From Oscillospiraceae bacterium (GTDB lineage: Bacteria > Bacillota > Clostridia > Oscillospirales > Oscillospiraceae): 46,702 nucleotides of DNA. The position numbers were made by a program, and so were the translations under genes. Under the pieces are notes generated by a model, which did not search any database, was not told the origin of the DNA, and saw nothing but the letters and a program-made list of their open reading frames with translations. The DNA lies in the NCBI GenBank assembly GCA_017482385.1, contig JAFUNI010000015.1, positions 1 to 46,702 of the forward strand. The letters are read 5' to 3'. Of the stretch, positions 24,201 to 31,305 are shown in pieces. Within the stretch, counting starts at the first letter, position 1. Each line of letters starts with the position of its first letter.

Positions 24201-25151
24201 TTAAAAATGTCTTCTACGGGCGTTTTCTTTCATTTCCTTGGTTTGAATCAGCCGGAATTCAAATTCCCGCCGGGCTTTCAGCTTGATGGAATCCAGGATC
24301 AAGCCGCTGAAGAAGGAAATGATGGCTGCCAGCAGCATAAAGCAGCAGGCGATCAGCGTGGGGAAATGCTCCACAAGGCCAGTCCGGATATAGGGGATCA
24401 GTACCATGGGGATAAAGAAGCCCACAGCAACCACCGTCATGATCGCTGCTAAAATGGTAAAGAAGAACAGGGGCTTAAAATTCTTGCACAGGTTGAAGAT
24501 GGTTTTTAAGACCTTGATGCCGTCGCTGACAGTGTTCAGCTTGCTCTCACTGCCCTCGGGGCGGTCCCGGTACTCGATCACCACATTCTCCACCGCCATA
24601 TTCATGGAAATTGCGTGAATGGTCATTTCCGTTTCGATCTCAAAGCCCTTGGAAACCACCGGGAAGGTCTTGACAAACTGATAGCTGAAGGCCCGGTAGC
24701 CGGTCATAATATCCTGCACATTGGAGCTAAAAATCTTATTAATGGACCAGCGGACCAGAGAGTTACCAAAATTGTGGAAAGGCCGCTTATTCTCTGTAAA
24801 ATACGTGGAGGAAAGCCGGTCACCCACCACCATATCCGCATTGCGGTTTAAGACCTTGTCAGCCAGCTCTGCGGCAAATTCCGCCGGATAGGTATCGTCG
24901 CCGTCGGCCATAATGTAGCACTCCGCATCAATATCCCGGAACATACTGCGCACCACATTGCCCTTGCCCTGGCGATACTCATAGCGCACCACAGCGCCGG
25001 CCTGGCGGGCGATCTCATCGGTACCGTCGGTGGAGTTGTTATCGTAAACATATACGGTGGCCTCGGGCAGCACACGCTTAAAATCGGACACCACCTTGGC
25101 AACAGTTTTGCTCTCATTGTAGCAAGGCACCAACACAGCGATTTTATCCAT
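24201..25151 (-). CDS. Family 2 glycosyltransferase with C-terminal membrane helices
   Basis: 316 residues. The GT-A domain runs from VLVPCYNE (residue 6) through DNNSTDGT and the DxD-type motif ADGDDTYP, to about residue 220. Two transmembrane helices (about 230-255 and 265-290) follow, with a basic cytoplasmic tail. The plan resembles polyprenyl-phosphate sugar transferases and GtrB/DPM1-like enzymes. The likely role is making a lipid-linked sugar for cell-surface glycans (inference). Start ATG 25151 follows CAGGAGGG, preferred over an upstream ATG at 25199. No other glycan gene is adjacent. Confidence 0.88.
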   Translation of the reverse strand: MDKIAVLVPCYNESKTVAKVVSDFKRVLPEATVYVYDNNSTDGTDEIARQAGAVVRYEYRQGKGNVVRSMFRDIDAECYIMADGDDTYPAEFAAELADKVLNRNADMVVGDRLSSTYFTENKRPFHNFGNSLVRWSINKIFSSNVQDIMTGYRAFSYQFVKTFPVVSKGFEIETEMTIHAISMNMAVENVVIEYRDRPEGSESKLNTVSDGIKVLKTIFNLCKNFKPLFFFTILAAIMTVVAVGFFIPMVLIPYIRTGLVEHFPTLIACCFMLLAAIISFFSGLILDSIKLKARREFEFRLIQTKEMKENARRRHF

Positions 25152-25214
25152 AGCGTTCCCTCCTGTCAGTTTTTCTTTATGATACCATAGCTTTCCCAAA
25201 AAGGAAAGAAATTT

Positions 25215-26078
25215 TTACTTTTTGTCTTTCAGCTGGATGAAGATTCCCAGCACGATCAAACACAGGCCGGCAACAGACCATACCGTGGGCATTTCTTTCA
25301 GAAATATCGCCACCCATACCAAGGACAAAAAGGGCGTGATATACGCAAGGTTGGACACCTTTGCGGTGTTGCCCTCTTTGAGGGCAAGCGCCCAACAGGT
25401 GCTGGCCAAAGCCATGCAGCAAACGCCATTCCAGCCCAAGCCCAAAACGGCAACGGGCGCAATATCCCAGCTCACGCCTCTAAACAGCGACACTGCCAGG
25501 CTCAACACAAAAGACGCAACAAAACCCAGCATCATAGCGAGAGATCTGTCATAATCCCATTTTTTAATAAGCGCTGTGAATGCGCCATAGCTTACCGCAC
25601 CGGCAACGCACATAGCCGCACCCGTCAGAATATTGCCGTTAAATTGCAAAATATCCTTTCCTGCCACAGTAAATACGCCTAAAAAGGACATAGCAAAGGC
25701 CGCGATCTTTCTGCCGGTCAGCTTTTCTTTCAGCAGAATACAGGCAAACACCACGCTCATAATGGGCCACAGATAATTGACGATAAAGGCCTGGGATGCG
25801 GGCATCCGGGCCGTACCGCCATAGTAAAACACATAGTAAAGAAAATTGCCCAACAAGCATGGACCAATGGTCTTCACATAATCCATTGCCCGGAAGCCGC
25901 GCAGCTGCTTGAGCCGTCCGGTCAGCAGATTTACCACAAAAAGAGCCACGGCTGCAAGCAATGCACTGCTGCAGAGGACTTGATATTTATCCATCGTGCC
26001 CAACAGCAGCTTGGACACAGTTGCCACCGTAGACCAGCAAAAAATGGCAATGGCAGCACATATATAAGTCTTTTTCAT
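25215..26078 (-). CDS. EamA/DMT-family transporter
   Basis: A 287-residue membrane protein of about ten helices in two EamA repeats (about 5-135 and 150-285). Family members export amino acids and metabolites. Its start codon shares one base with the stop of the upstream PLP-enzyme gene (TAATG), so the two are translationally coupled. The coupling suggests that it moves a substrate or product of that enzyme, perhaps a D-amino acid (inference). No obvious terminator follows. Confidence 0.87.
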   Translation of the reverse strand: MKKTYICAAIAIFCWSTVATVSKLLLGTMDKYQVLCSSALLAAVALFVVNLLTGRLKQLRGFRAMDYVKTIGPCLLGNFLYYVFYYGGTARMPASQAFIVNYLWPIMSVVFACILLKEKLTGRKIAAFAMSFLGVFTVAGKDILQFNGNILTGAAMCVAGAVSYGAFTALIKKWDYDRSLAMMLGFVASFVLSLAVSLFRGVSWDIAPVAVLGLGWNGVCCMALASTCWALALKEGNTAKVSNLAYITPFLSLVWVAIFLKEMPTVWSVAGLCLIVLGIFIQLKDKK

Positions 26079-27139
26079 TATCTGCCCACACCTCTTGCGG
26101 TCACGGCAATGCGGTCAATGACAGTATCGCCGTCCACCAAATAGATCTTATCGTGCAGATTCACAGTGGAGCAGCAATGGCCTGGGATCAGCAGCATCCT
26201 ATCTCCCACAGTCTTCTTTTCGGAATATCCATGGAGCTGGAAATGCTCCTCGCTGGCCACGATCTCCCGGACAGTACCCTGGCAAGGCACAGGCATACCC
26301 TGATCCACGCCACAGGTCTTCACGCCTGCATCCAATACGGTCAAATCATCCTTTTGGCTCACCACAGTGCTCAGCAGAAACAACGCATTTTGGAAGGGCA
26401 AATTCAAATTGCGATAAACTGCGTCCATAAACAGATAGCTGCCTGCCTGAATCTCCGTATACAGACCCTCCATTGCCTTGATCTGGGCTGTGCCGGTGCT
26501 GCCGCCGGAAACCGTCTTCACTTCCACGCCGTTCTCTTTCAAATAGCTGAGCAGCTCCCGGAGTTTTTCATAATTGGCGGCGGTCATCGCCTCCCGCTCC
26601 TGCCGATCCTCCACGTGGGAAATGTGACCGGCATAGGCCTGGATACCGGCAAACTCCAAATTATCGCTGGCAATAATATGCTTAGCCAGCGCCAAAACAT
26701 CTTCCTTGGCGCTGACACCGCAGCGCTGCATACCGATCTCAAACTCCACAAAGCAATGGACAATATTGCCCGCAGCCTTTGCCGCCGCAGAAAATGCCTG
26801 CACATTCTCCGCGCTGTCCACGCACACGGTCAAATGGCAATTGCCTGCCAGGTCCGCTGCCCGGCGAATCTTCACAGGGTCCACGATCTGATTGGCGATG
26901 AGGATATCCTCGATACCGATCTCACAAAGATCTTCCGCCTCGCTGAGCTTAGCGCAGGTCATACCCACCGCACCGTTTTTCACCTGCCACTTGGCAAGGG
27001 CAGCGCATTTGTGGGACTTGTAATGAGGGCGCAGCTTCAGTGTCGTGCCCGCCAATACTTGCTCCATTGCCTCTGCATTGGCCTTTAAAATATTCACATC
27101 CAGCACCAATGCCGGGGTGGATAAACCGGAAATTTTCAT
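26078..27139 (-). CDS. D-threonine aldolase / D-serine dehydratase-like PLP enzyme
   Basis: 353 residues. The alanine-racemase-like N-terminal barrel carries the PLP lysine in RPHYKSHK (near residue 41). The C-terminal DSD1-type domain has the zinc-binding H-x-C pattern in PGHCCSTVNL, near residue 325. The family cleaves D-threonine to glycine and acetaldehyde, or deaminates D-serine. Which of these applies cannot be decided here. Start ATG 27139 follows AGGAGGACC. Coupled to an EamA transporter. Confidence 0.85.
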   Translation of the reverse strand: MKISGLSTPALVLDVNILKANAEAMEQVLAGTTLKLRPHYKSHKCAALAKWQVKNGAVGMTCAKLSEAEDLCEIGIEDILIANQIVDPVKIRRAADLAGNCHLTVCVDSAENVQAFSAAAKAAGNIVHCFVEFEIGMQRCGVSAKEDVLALAKHIIASDNLEFAGIQAYAGHISHVEDRQEREAMTAANYEKLRELLSYLKENGVEVKTVSGGSTGTAQIKAMEGLYTEIQAGSYLFMDAVYRNLNLPFQNALFLLSTVVSQKDDLTVLDAGVKTCGVDQGMPVPCQGTVREIVASEEHFQLHGYSEKKTVGDRMLLIPGHCCSTVNLHDKIYLVDGDTVIDRIAVTARGVGR

Positions 27140-27168
27140 AGGAGGTCCTCCTTTTCTTTACTGAGGCT

Positions 27169-27196
27169 ACTATAGCACAACTTGCCAAAAAAGCAA
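27169..27196 (-). promoter_or_regulatory. Promoter of the PLP enzyme-EamA operon
   Basis: On the minus strand TTGCTT (27191-27196) and TATAGT (27169-27174) have a 16-bp spacer. The -35 overlaps the terminator of the upstream lipoprotein gene. Confidence 0.65.
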
Positions 27197-27221
27197 CCCC
27201 TCTGCCGAGGGCAAAGGGGTT
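27195..27221 (-). terminator. Terminator of the OmpA-domain lipoprotein gene
   Basis: AACCCCT (27195-27201) pairs with AGGGGTT (27215-27221), with an inner TGCC/GGCA helix. On the minus strand a TTTTTT run follows. Confidence 0.8.
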
Positions 27222-27226
27222 TGTAT

Positions 27227-28807
27227 TTACTGATCTGCCAGCAGGAATCGGAATACGATCCGGTTGGATTCATCGGTATTTATTGAACCATCGTCATTGT
27301 AGACAGGGTAATCATAAGCGCAGCCCGTAAACCGGATTTCTTTTTCCAAATCCACCTTCTGATTTGCGCAGCACTTTGCCACGGCATCTGCCTGGCTCAT
27401 TGACAGCATTCGGTTATAGGAATACGTCCCGGTCACGCCGGTATGTCCTTCGATCACAATGCAGGAAATGTACTTAGCATACGCTTCTTTTAAGACCACA
27501 GCAGAATACGCATCCACAAAGCGCTGCAAATATTCCTGACCTTCCCGGGTTATTTCCTGGCTGTCCGTTCCAAACAGGCGGTCAGCCTCCAGGGTGATCT
27601 CACCGCGGACAAAATCGAAGCTTACCGGGATCTCTCCAGCCACGCAAGCCTGCTCTATTTCCGCCAGCATACTGATTTTGACTCCGGCAAGCTTTTCCCT
27701 CTGGGGATCGGAGATCAAATCTTCATTTTCCACATTTGCATATTTGCGCGCCTTGTATTCCTCCTCGGATACCAAATAGGAATAGCACGTCCCGTCAACG
27801 ATCAGATGGAAACCGGAAAAACCATTGAAGCCGTAACCGGTGCAGGGAATCAGCTTGCCGCTGATCACCCGCGGCTCCTTATGCAGGATCTCTCCTGAGT
27901 GGTAGGCGCTCTTGGTCCAGGTGACAGAAAAATCGCCGGTGGTTTTGTCAAAGGTCACCGCCGGATCTGCCGCCCGGACATCGTTTGTGAGCATCACTTC
28001 GATGCGGGTGCCTTCCTCCTGCTCGTAAAGAACGAAGCCTTCCAGATTCTCATACTGCCCGCTTTGGTCTTGGGCAAAGCCGGCCACATACAGATCGGAC
28101 GCCTTATAGCCGTTTGCCAAATACTCCCGCCGAATGCCGTTGCAATCCAAGATCAGCTTGCCCCCGTCGTGGAGGAAATGATACCGGGCATATACATCGC
28201 CAACAGTGGCGTTGTACTGCTCATCCACGGACAGATCATAAAACGTCAGCACATCGTCCCGAATCTCATAAACCAGGTTGCACAGCTGGGTATTGCCGTC
28301 GGGCTGGGCAAAGGTCAACTGGGCCACATTCATGCCTAAAAGCGCCTCCAGCTTTTGGAATCCCTCCTCAGACAAATCTCCGAACTCTTCCATATAGACC
28401 TTGCGGAACATGGCTTTGCCCGTTTCGGTATAAGGGCTGTAGTATTTATCTTCGTAGGAAAAGGTGCTCATAAACTGGCTGTAGCTGCCCATCTGAATAT
28501 CCACCGGCAGCACCGACAGCTGCAGCGGACCGTATTGGGAAGAAACATTCACATAGGCCATATCCTGCCGGAACACTTCCGTATCCTTGGCAGAATCGCC
28601 GGTATAAACGTAGACAGAAGCCTCATAATAGCCCCAGAGCATCTGGTCAAAATGCTTGCCGCCAAACACATCGTTTCCCCCAATGAGGGGTTTTGTGGAA
28701 TTGGTCGGCTTGGGCGCAGATGTAACAGGCTCCTGGGCCTTTTTACCGCAGCCGGAAAGGGTCGCCAGTAAAGCGATTATCAAAATTGCGCAAACTGCTT
28801 TTTTCAT
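27227..28807 (-). CDS. Lipoprotein with C-terminal OmpA-like domain
   Basis: 526 residues. The lipoprotein signal MKKAVCAILIIALLATLSGC places the lipidated Cys at residue 20, so it is anchored on the outer face of the membrane. A Thr/Pro linker and a long middle region (about 45-390) match nothing I recognise. The last 130 residues look OmpA-like: ITLEADRLF, then VIEGHTGVTGTYSYNRMLS with QADAV, and a final SNRIVFRF, versus IeGHTD-YN-LS-RA-NRRV in the family. Such domains bind peptidoglycan. Start ATG 28807 was chosen because GGGGAG lies 7 bp upstream. Confidence 0.7.
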   Translation of the reverse strand: MKKAVCAILIIALLATLSGCGKKAQEPVTSAPKPTNSTKPLIGGNDVFGGKHFDQMLWGYYEASVYVYTGDSAKDTEVFRQDMAYVNVSSQYGPLQLSVLPVDIQMGSYSQFMSTFSYEDKYYSPYTETGKAMFRKVYMEEFGDLSEEGFQKLEALLGMNVAQLTFAQPDGNTQLCNLVYEIRDDVLTFYDLSVDEQYNATVGDVYARYHFLHDGGKLILDCNGIRREYLANGYKASDLYVAGFAQDQSGQYENLEGFVLYEQEEGTRIEVMLTNDVRAADPAVTFDKTTGDFSVTWTKSAYHSGEILHKEPRVISGKLIPCTGYGFNGFSGFHLIVDGTCYSYLVSEEEYKARKYANVENEDLISDPQREKLAGVKISMLAEIEQACVAGEIPVSFDFVRGEITLEADRLFGTDSQEITREGQEYLQRFVDAYSAVVLKEAYAKYISCIVIEGHTGVTGTYSYNRMLSMSQADAVAKCCANQKVDLEKEIRFTGCAYDYPVYNDDGSINTDESNRIVFRFLLADQ

Positions 28808-28837
28808 AACCATGCTCCCCTTTCCCAAGATACCGCA

Positions 28838-28866
28838 AGTATAGCACACCCCAAAAAACCTGTCAA
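28838..28866 (-). promoter_or_regulatory. Promoter of the OmpA-domain lipoprotein gene
   Basis: On the minus strand TTGACA (28861-28866) and TATACT (28838-28843) have a 17-bp spacer. The -35 directly abuts the stop codon of the ABM gene. Confidence 0.85.
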
Positions 28867-29154
28867 TTACAGCAGTTTTATCTCTCCCAGGGTGGTTTTG
28901 GTGATATACGAGTCCTTAAAGCCCCGCAGCTGTACCATGTGAGGCTGGGCAATGTGGGTCTGCTGATGGGCTTTAGACTCCCACTGCTCAATGAGCAGAA
29001 GCTCATTGGGGTCTTTTTCGGACAGGTAATAATCGTAACGAATGCAGCCGTCCTCTGCCCGGATAGCCTCCAAAACACCGGTGTCCTTCACCTTTTGGAT
29101 AAAAGCCTCCCGCTTTCCGGGTAAACAGTCGAATTTTACATAGATGGTGTACAT
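28867..29154 (-). CDS. ABM-fold (antibiotic biosynthesis monooxygenase-like) protein
   Basis: A 95-residue dimeric alpha-beta barrel type protein. Pattern: an initial strand MYTIYVKFDCLPGK, then EDGCIRYDYYLS, then LLLIEQWESKAHQQTHI and the closing helix. Members include small monooxygenases and LsrG/YgiN-like proteins; the substrate is unknown. Start ATG 29154 follows AGGAGGGG. It has its own promoter, and no terminator was seen before the lipoprotein gene. Confidence 0.85.
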   Translation of the reverse strand: MYTIYVKFDCLPGKREAFIQKVKDTGVLEAIRAEDGCIRYDYYLSEKDPNELLLIEQWESKAHQQTHIAQPHMVQLRGFKDSYITKTTLGEIKLL

Positions 29155-29178
29155 AGTAACCCCTCCTTTTTTCCATAT

Positions 29179-29207
29179 ATTGTACCACAGGAATCCCCAC
29201 ATTACAA
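29179..29207 (-). promoter_or_regulatory. Promoter of the ABM gene
   Basis: On the minus strand TTGTAA (29202-29207) and TACAAT (29179-29184) are 17 bp apart. Confidence 0.65.
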
Positions 29208-29213
29208 CAAAAA

Positions 29214-29237
29214 CCCCCTCGGATTACACCGAGGGGG
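29214..29237 (-). terminator. Terminator of the DUF4234 gene
   Basis: CCCCCTCGG and CCGAGGGGG form a 9-bp stem with loop ATTACA. On the minus strand a T-run (TTTTTGTTG) follows. Confidence 0.85.
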
Positions 29238-29251
29238 GATACTGAAAAATA

Positions 29252-29677
29252 TCAGCCGTTTACATTGTAATGTGCATTCATCTTGTTGACGGCCTTGAAC
29301 ATCTTATGCAAGTAAATAAACGGGCCAACAACGATCAGGCTGCCCAGCACATTCCACAGCCAAAAATCTGCTGCGCTGAAGCTATAATCAATGCCACGGC
29401 GATTCAGCTCTGCGCCGATACGGTTGGAAATCTTATGAGACCAAACGATGCTGGCAATGCCGCAGGTGATAGGTGCCACAATAAAGAACAGCAGGCAATA
29501 ATGCATGGTCTTTTTGCCGTCATATCTGGATGCAACCACATTGATGTCAGTGGAAACAGCAGACATAACCACCAGCGGATAAATGCCGATTGTAATCAAA
29601 GACAGCAAAATCGTCTTCAGCAGACCCTTATTTGTCTTCAATTGGCCAACGGGAGCAGTGTTAACAGTGTTTTCCAT
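29252..29677 (-). CDS. DUF4234 domain membrane protein
   Basis: A 141-residue small membrane protein with three hydrophobic segments (about 18-42, 58-80 and 106-128). It shows the DUF4234 pattern: LLSLITIGIYPLV in the first helix and a C-terminal KMFKAVNKMN. Function unknown. Its own promoter lies at 29740-29768 and its own terminator downstream, so it is monocistronic. Confidence 0.82.
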   Translation of the reverse strand: MENTVNTAPVGQLKTNKGLLKTILLSLITIGIYPLVVMSAVSTDINVVASRYDGKKTMHYCLLFFIVAPITCGIASIVWSHKISNRIGAELNRRGIDYSFSAADFWLWNVLGSLIVVGPFIYLHKMFKAVNKMNAHYNVNG

Positions 29678-29739
29678 AGTTTCTACCTTTCTTTCTCTAA
29701 CTTATTCTGACACAAGTTATTATGCTTGTATCATTTTTT

Positions 29740-29768
29740 ATTTTAGGATATAATGCCCAAAAAGTCAA
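29740..29768 (-). promoter_or_regulatory. Promoter of the DUF4234 gene
   Basis: On the minus strand TTGACT (29763-29768) and TAAAAT (29740-29745) have a 17-bp spacer. Confidence 0.75.
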
Positions 29769-29820
29769 TAGTTTAACGCATATTCATTGTATCTTATTGC
29801 CAATTTCTCCCCGTTATGAA

Positions 29821-29855
29821 ACAACCCCCTTGGATCACTCCAAGGGGGTTGTTTT
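29821..29855 (-). terminator. Terminator of the fucose catabolic operon
   Basis: ACAACCCCCTTGG and CCAAGGGGGTTGT form a perfect 13-bp stem with loop ATCACT, just after the AEC transporter gene. The flanks are T-rich on the plus side. Confidence 0.85.
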
Positions 29856-29860
29856 GAAAT

Positions 29861-30778
29861 TCAGCGCAGGCCGATGATAATAGACAATGCAGCAAACAGC
29901 AGCAGGCTCACCACTGTCATGGCAGAAAGGGCTGAGGAAATGCTCACCCGCTCTGACGGCTCATCGGCAAATACCGGGATCACATAAGGCGGCGGCAGGA
30001 TCACCATCAAAAGGGCTGCGCCCTCAAACATCATACCGTCCAGGACCGTCCGGTTCAGCAGGACCATAACCGCCAAAATCACTGCCATGACCCCCAAGCG
30101 CATAGCTATGTAGCCAACGGTCTTTTTCCAGGGGATCTCTCCCAGCACCAGATCATAGCCCACAGTGAGCAAAATCACCATGCCCGTAGGCGCGGACAGG
30201 AAATCGCAGGTAGCATCCAGAAGCCTGCCCACATTGGGCACCCGGTACAGACCGGTCACACCCAAAATCACACCGGCAAACACCGCCCACAGAATGGGAG
30301 ATGTGACCATATCCCTGGCAATGGCCCGGAAATCGGTCTTGCCGGACAGGAGGATCTTAAACAGGGTAAACACAAACAGGGTCTGTCCCAGATCCAGCAC
30401 CGCAAAGGTAGAAACACTGTGCTCCGGGAACAGCAGCACAAACAGGGAGTAGCCCAGCATACCCGCCTCAAAGCCGGAGGCCAGGAAGGGGGCAAGACGG
30501 CTCTTCACCTTGCATAGCCGCAGGATCACAAAGCCCAGCGCCAGCGCCACACTGCAAAGCACAAACACCATGGTGGGCAAAACCAAAGCAGCCCTATTGT
30601 AATCGGCAGAAGCAAAGGCGCTCAGCAGCACAAAGGGCAGGGTGACATTGATCACCAGCTTTTTCATGGCATCGATGCTGTCCCGGGTGAGAAACTGCTT
30701 TCTCCGGGCAAACACACCCACACCCAGCGCCAAAAACACCGGCAGCGCCGTCTGCAGAATCGTGATCAGCTTATCCAT
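29861..30778 (-). CDS. AEC (auxin efflux carrier) family transporter
   Basis: A 305-residue protein with about ten transmembrane helices in two halves around a central break (TSPILWAVFAGVILG near residue 165), typical of the AEC family of organic anion carriers. Its start overlaps the fucU stop by one base (TAATG), so it is translationally coupled to fucU. Because uptake is served by the divergent ABC system, this carrier may instead handle an acidic or aldehyde product of fucose breakdown, or act as a second permease (inference). Confidence 0.87.
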   Translation of the reverse strand: MDKLITILQTALPVFLALGVGVFARRKQFLTRDSIDAMKKLVINVTLPFVLLSAFASADYNRAALVLPTMVFVLCSVALALGFVILRLCKVKSRLAPFLASGFEAGMLGYSLFVLLFPEHSVSTFAVLDLGQTLFVFTLFKILLSGKTDFRAIARDMVTSPILWAVFAGVILGVTGLYRVPNVGRLLDATCDFLSAPTGMVILLTVGYDLVLGEIPWKKTVGYIAMRLGVMAVILAVMVLLNRTVLDGMMFEGAALLMVILPPPYVIPVFADEPSERVSISSALSAMTVVSLLLFAALSIIIGLR

Positions 30779-31224
30779 TACTTAATAACGCCCTTTTGCA
30801 GGATGATATTGGCATAAATTTCAGTTTCGCCGGTCTGCAGAATGCAGTAGCAATCCTTGGCCTCGTCGTAGAACTTGAAACGGTCGATATTGCCCACAGC
30901 TCCTGCGCCCCGGTCATCATACTTGGCGATGATGTCCTTGTAGGTCTGCCAAACAGGGATCACCAGATCCTTGTCGCAGTCCATCTTTTCCATCAGAATG
31001 GCAGGCTTTTGTACATAGGTATCCAAGGGGAATACTTGCAAAATGGCGTCTAAGATCTCGGGAACGCCGTGGCCGTCAGCCCGCAGGAAAATGGCATTCT
31101 TGGCCTTTGCCATAGATGCGCCGGGGAAATTGCCGTCGCCGATGCAAATGCGGTCGGAGTGGCCCATTTCAGCCAAAACCTTCAAAAGCTCGGGAGAGAG
31201 GATGGGGGGGATATTCTTCAGCAT
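30778..31224 (-). CDS. fucU: L-fucose mutarotase (FucU; RbsD/FucU family)
   Basis: 148 residues. The N-terminal LKNIPPILSPELLKVLAEMGHSD and IGDGNFPG are the FucU/RbsD signature with the active-site His near residue 22. A later AxYxxxILQ-type ending (ETEIYANIILQKG) fits FucU. It interconverts alpha and beta anomers of L-fucose, feeding the isomerase. Start ATG 31224 follows GGAGGTAAGC; the longer in-frame extension runs through an intercistronic hairpin. The neighbour fucI supports fucose rather than ribose. Confidence 0.9.
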   Translation of the reverse strand: MLKNIPPILSPELLKVLAEMGHSDRICIGDGNFPGASMAKAKNAIFLRADGHGVPEILDAILQVFPLDTYVQKPAILMEKMDCDKDLVIPVWQTYKDIIAKYDDRGAGAVGNIDRFKFYDEAKDCYCILQTGETEIYANIILQKGVIK

Positions 31225-31253
31225 TTTGCTTACCTCCAATAATAAAAATGGGG

Positions 31254-31281
31254 AAAGTGGCGGCCTTACGACCGCCACTTT
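31254..31281 (-). other. Intercistronic hairpin between fucI and fucU
   Basis: AAAGTGGCGG (31254-31263) and CCGCCACTTT (31272-31281) form a perfect 10-bp stem. No T-run follows directly on the minus strand (CCCC comes first). It is more likely an RNA-stabilising or attenuating element than a full terminator, and could set fucI above fucU expression. Confidence 0.65.
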
Positions 31282-31305
31282 TTGAAAAAACTACTTTAGC
31301 AGGGC

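Noticed and set aside
27139-27153. Near-palindromic AGGAGG-CCTCCT around the PLP-enzyme ribosome site
   Set aside because: The arms leave no loop for an RNA hairpin, so it is probably a chance feature of an AGGAGG site.
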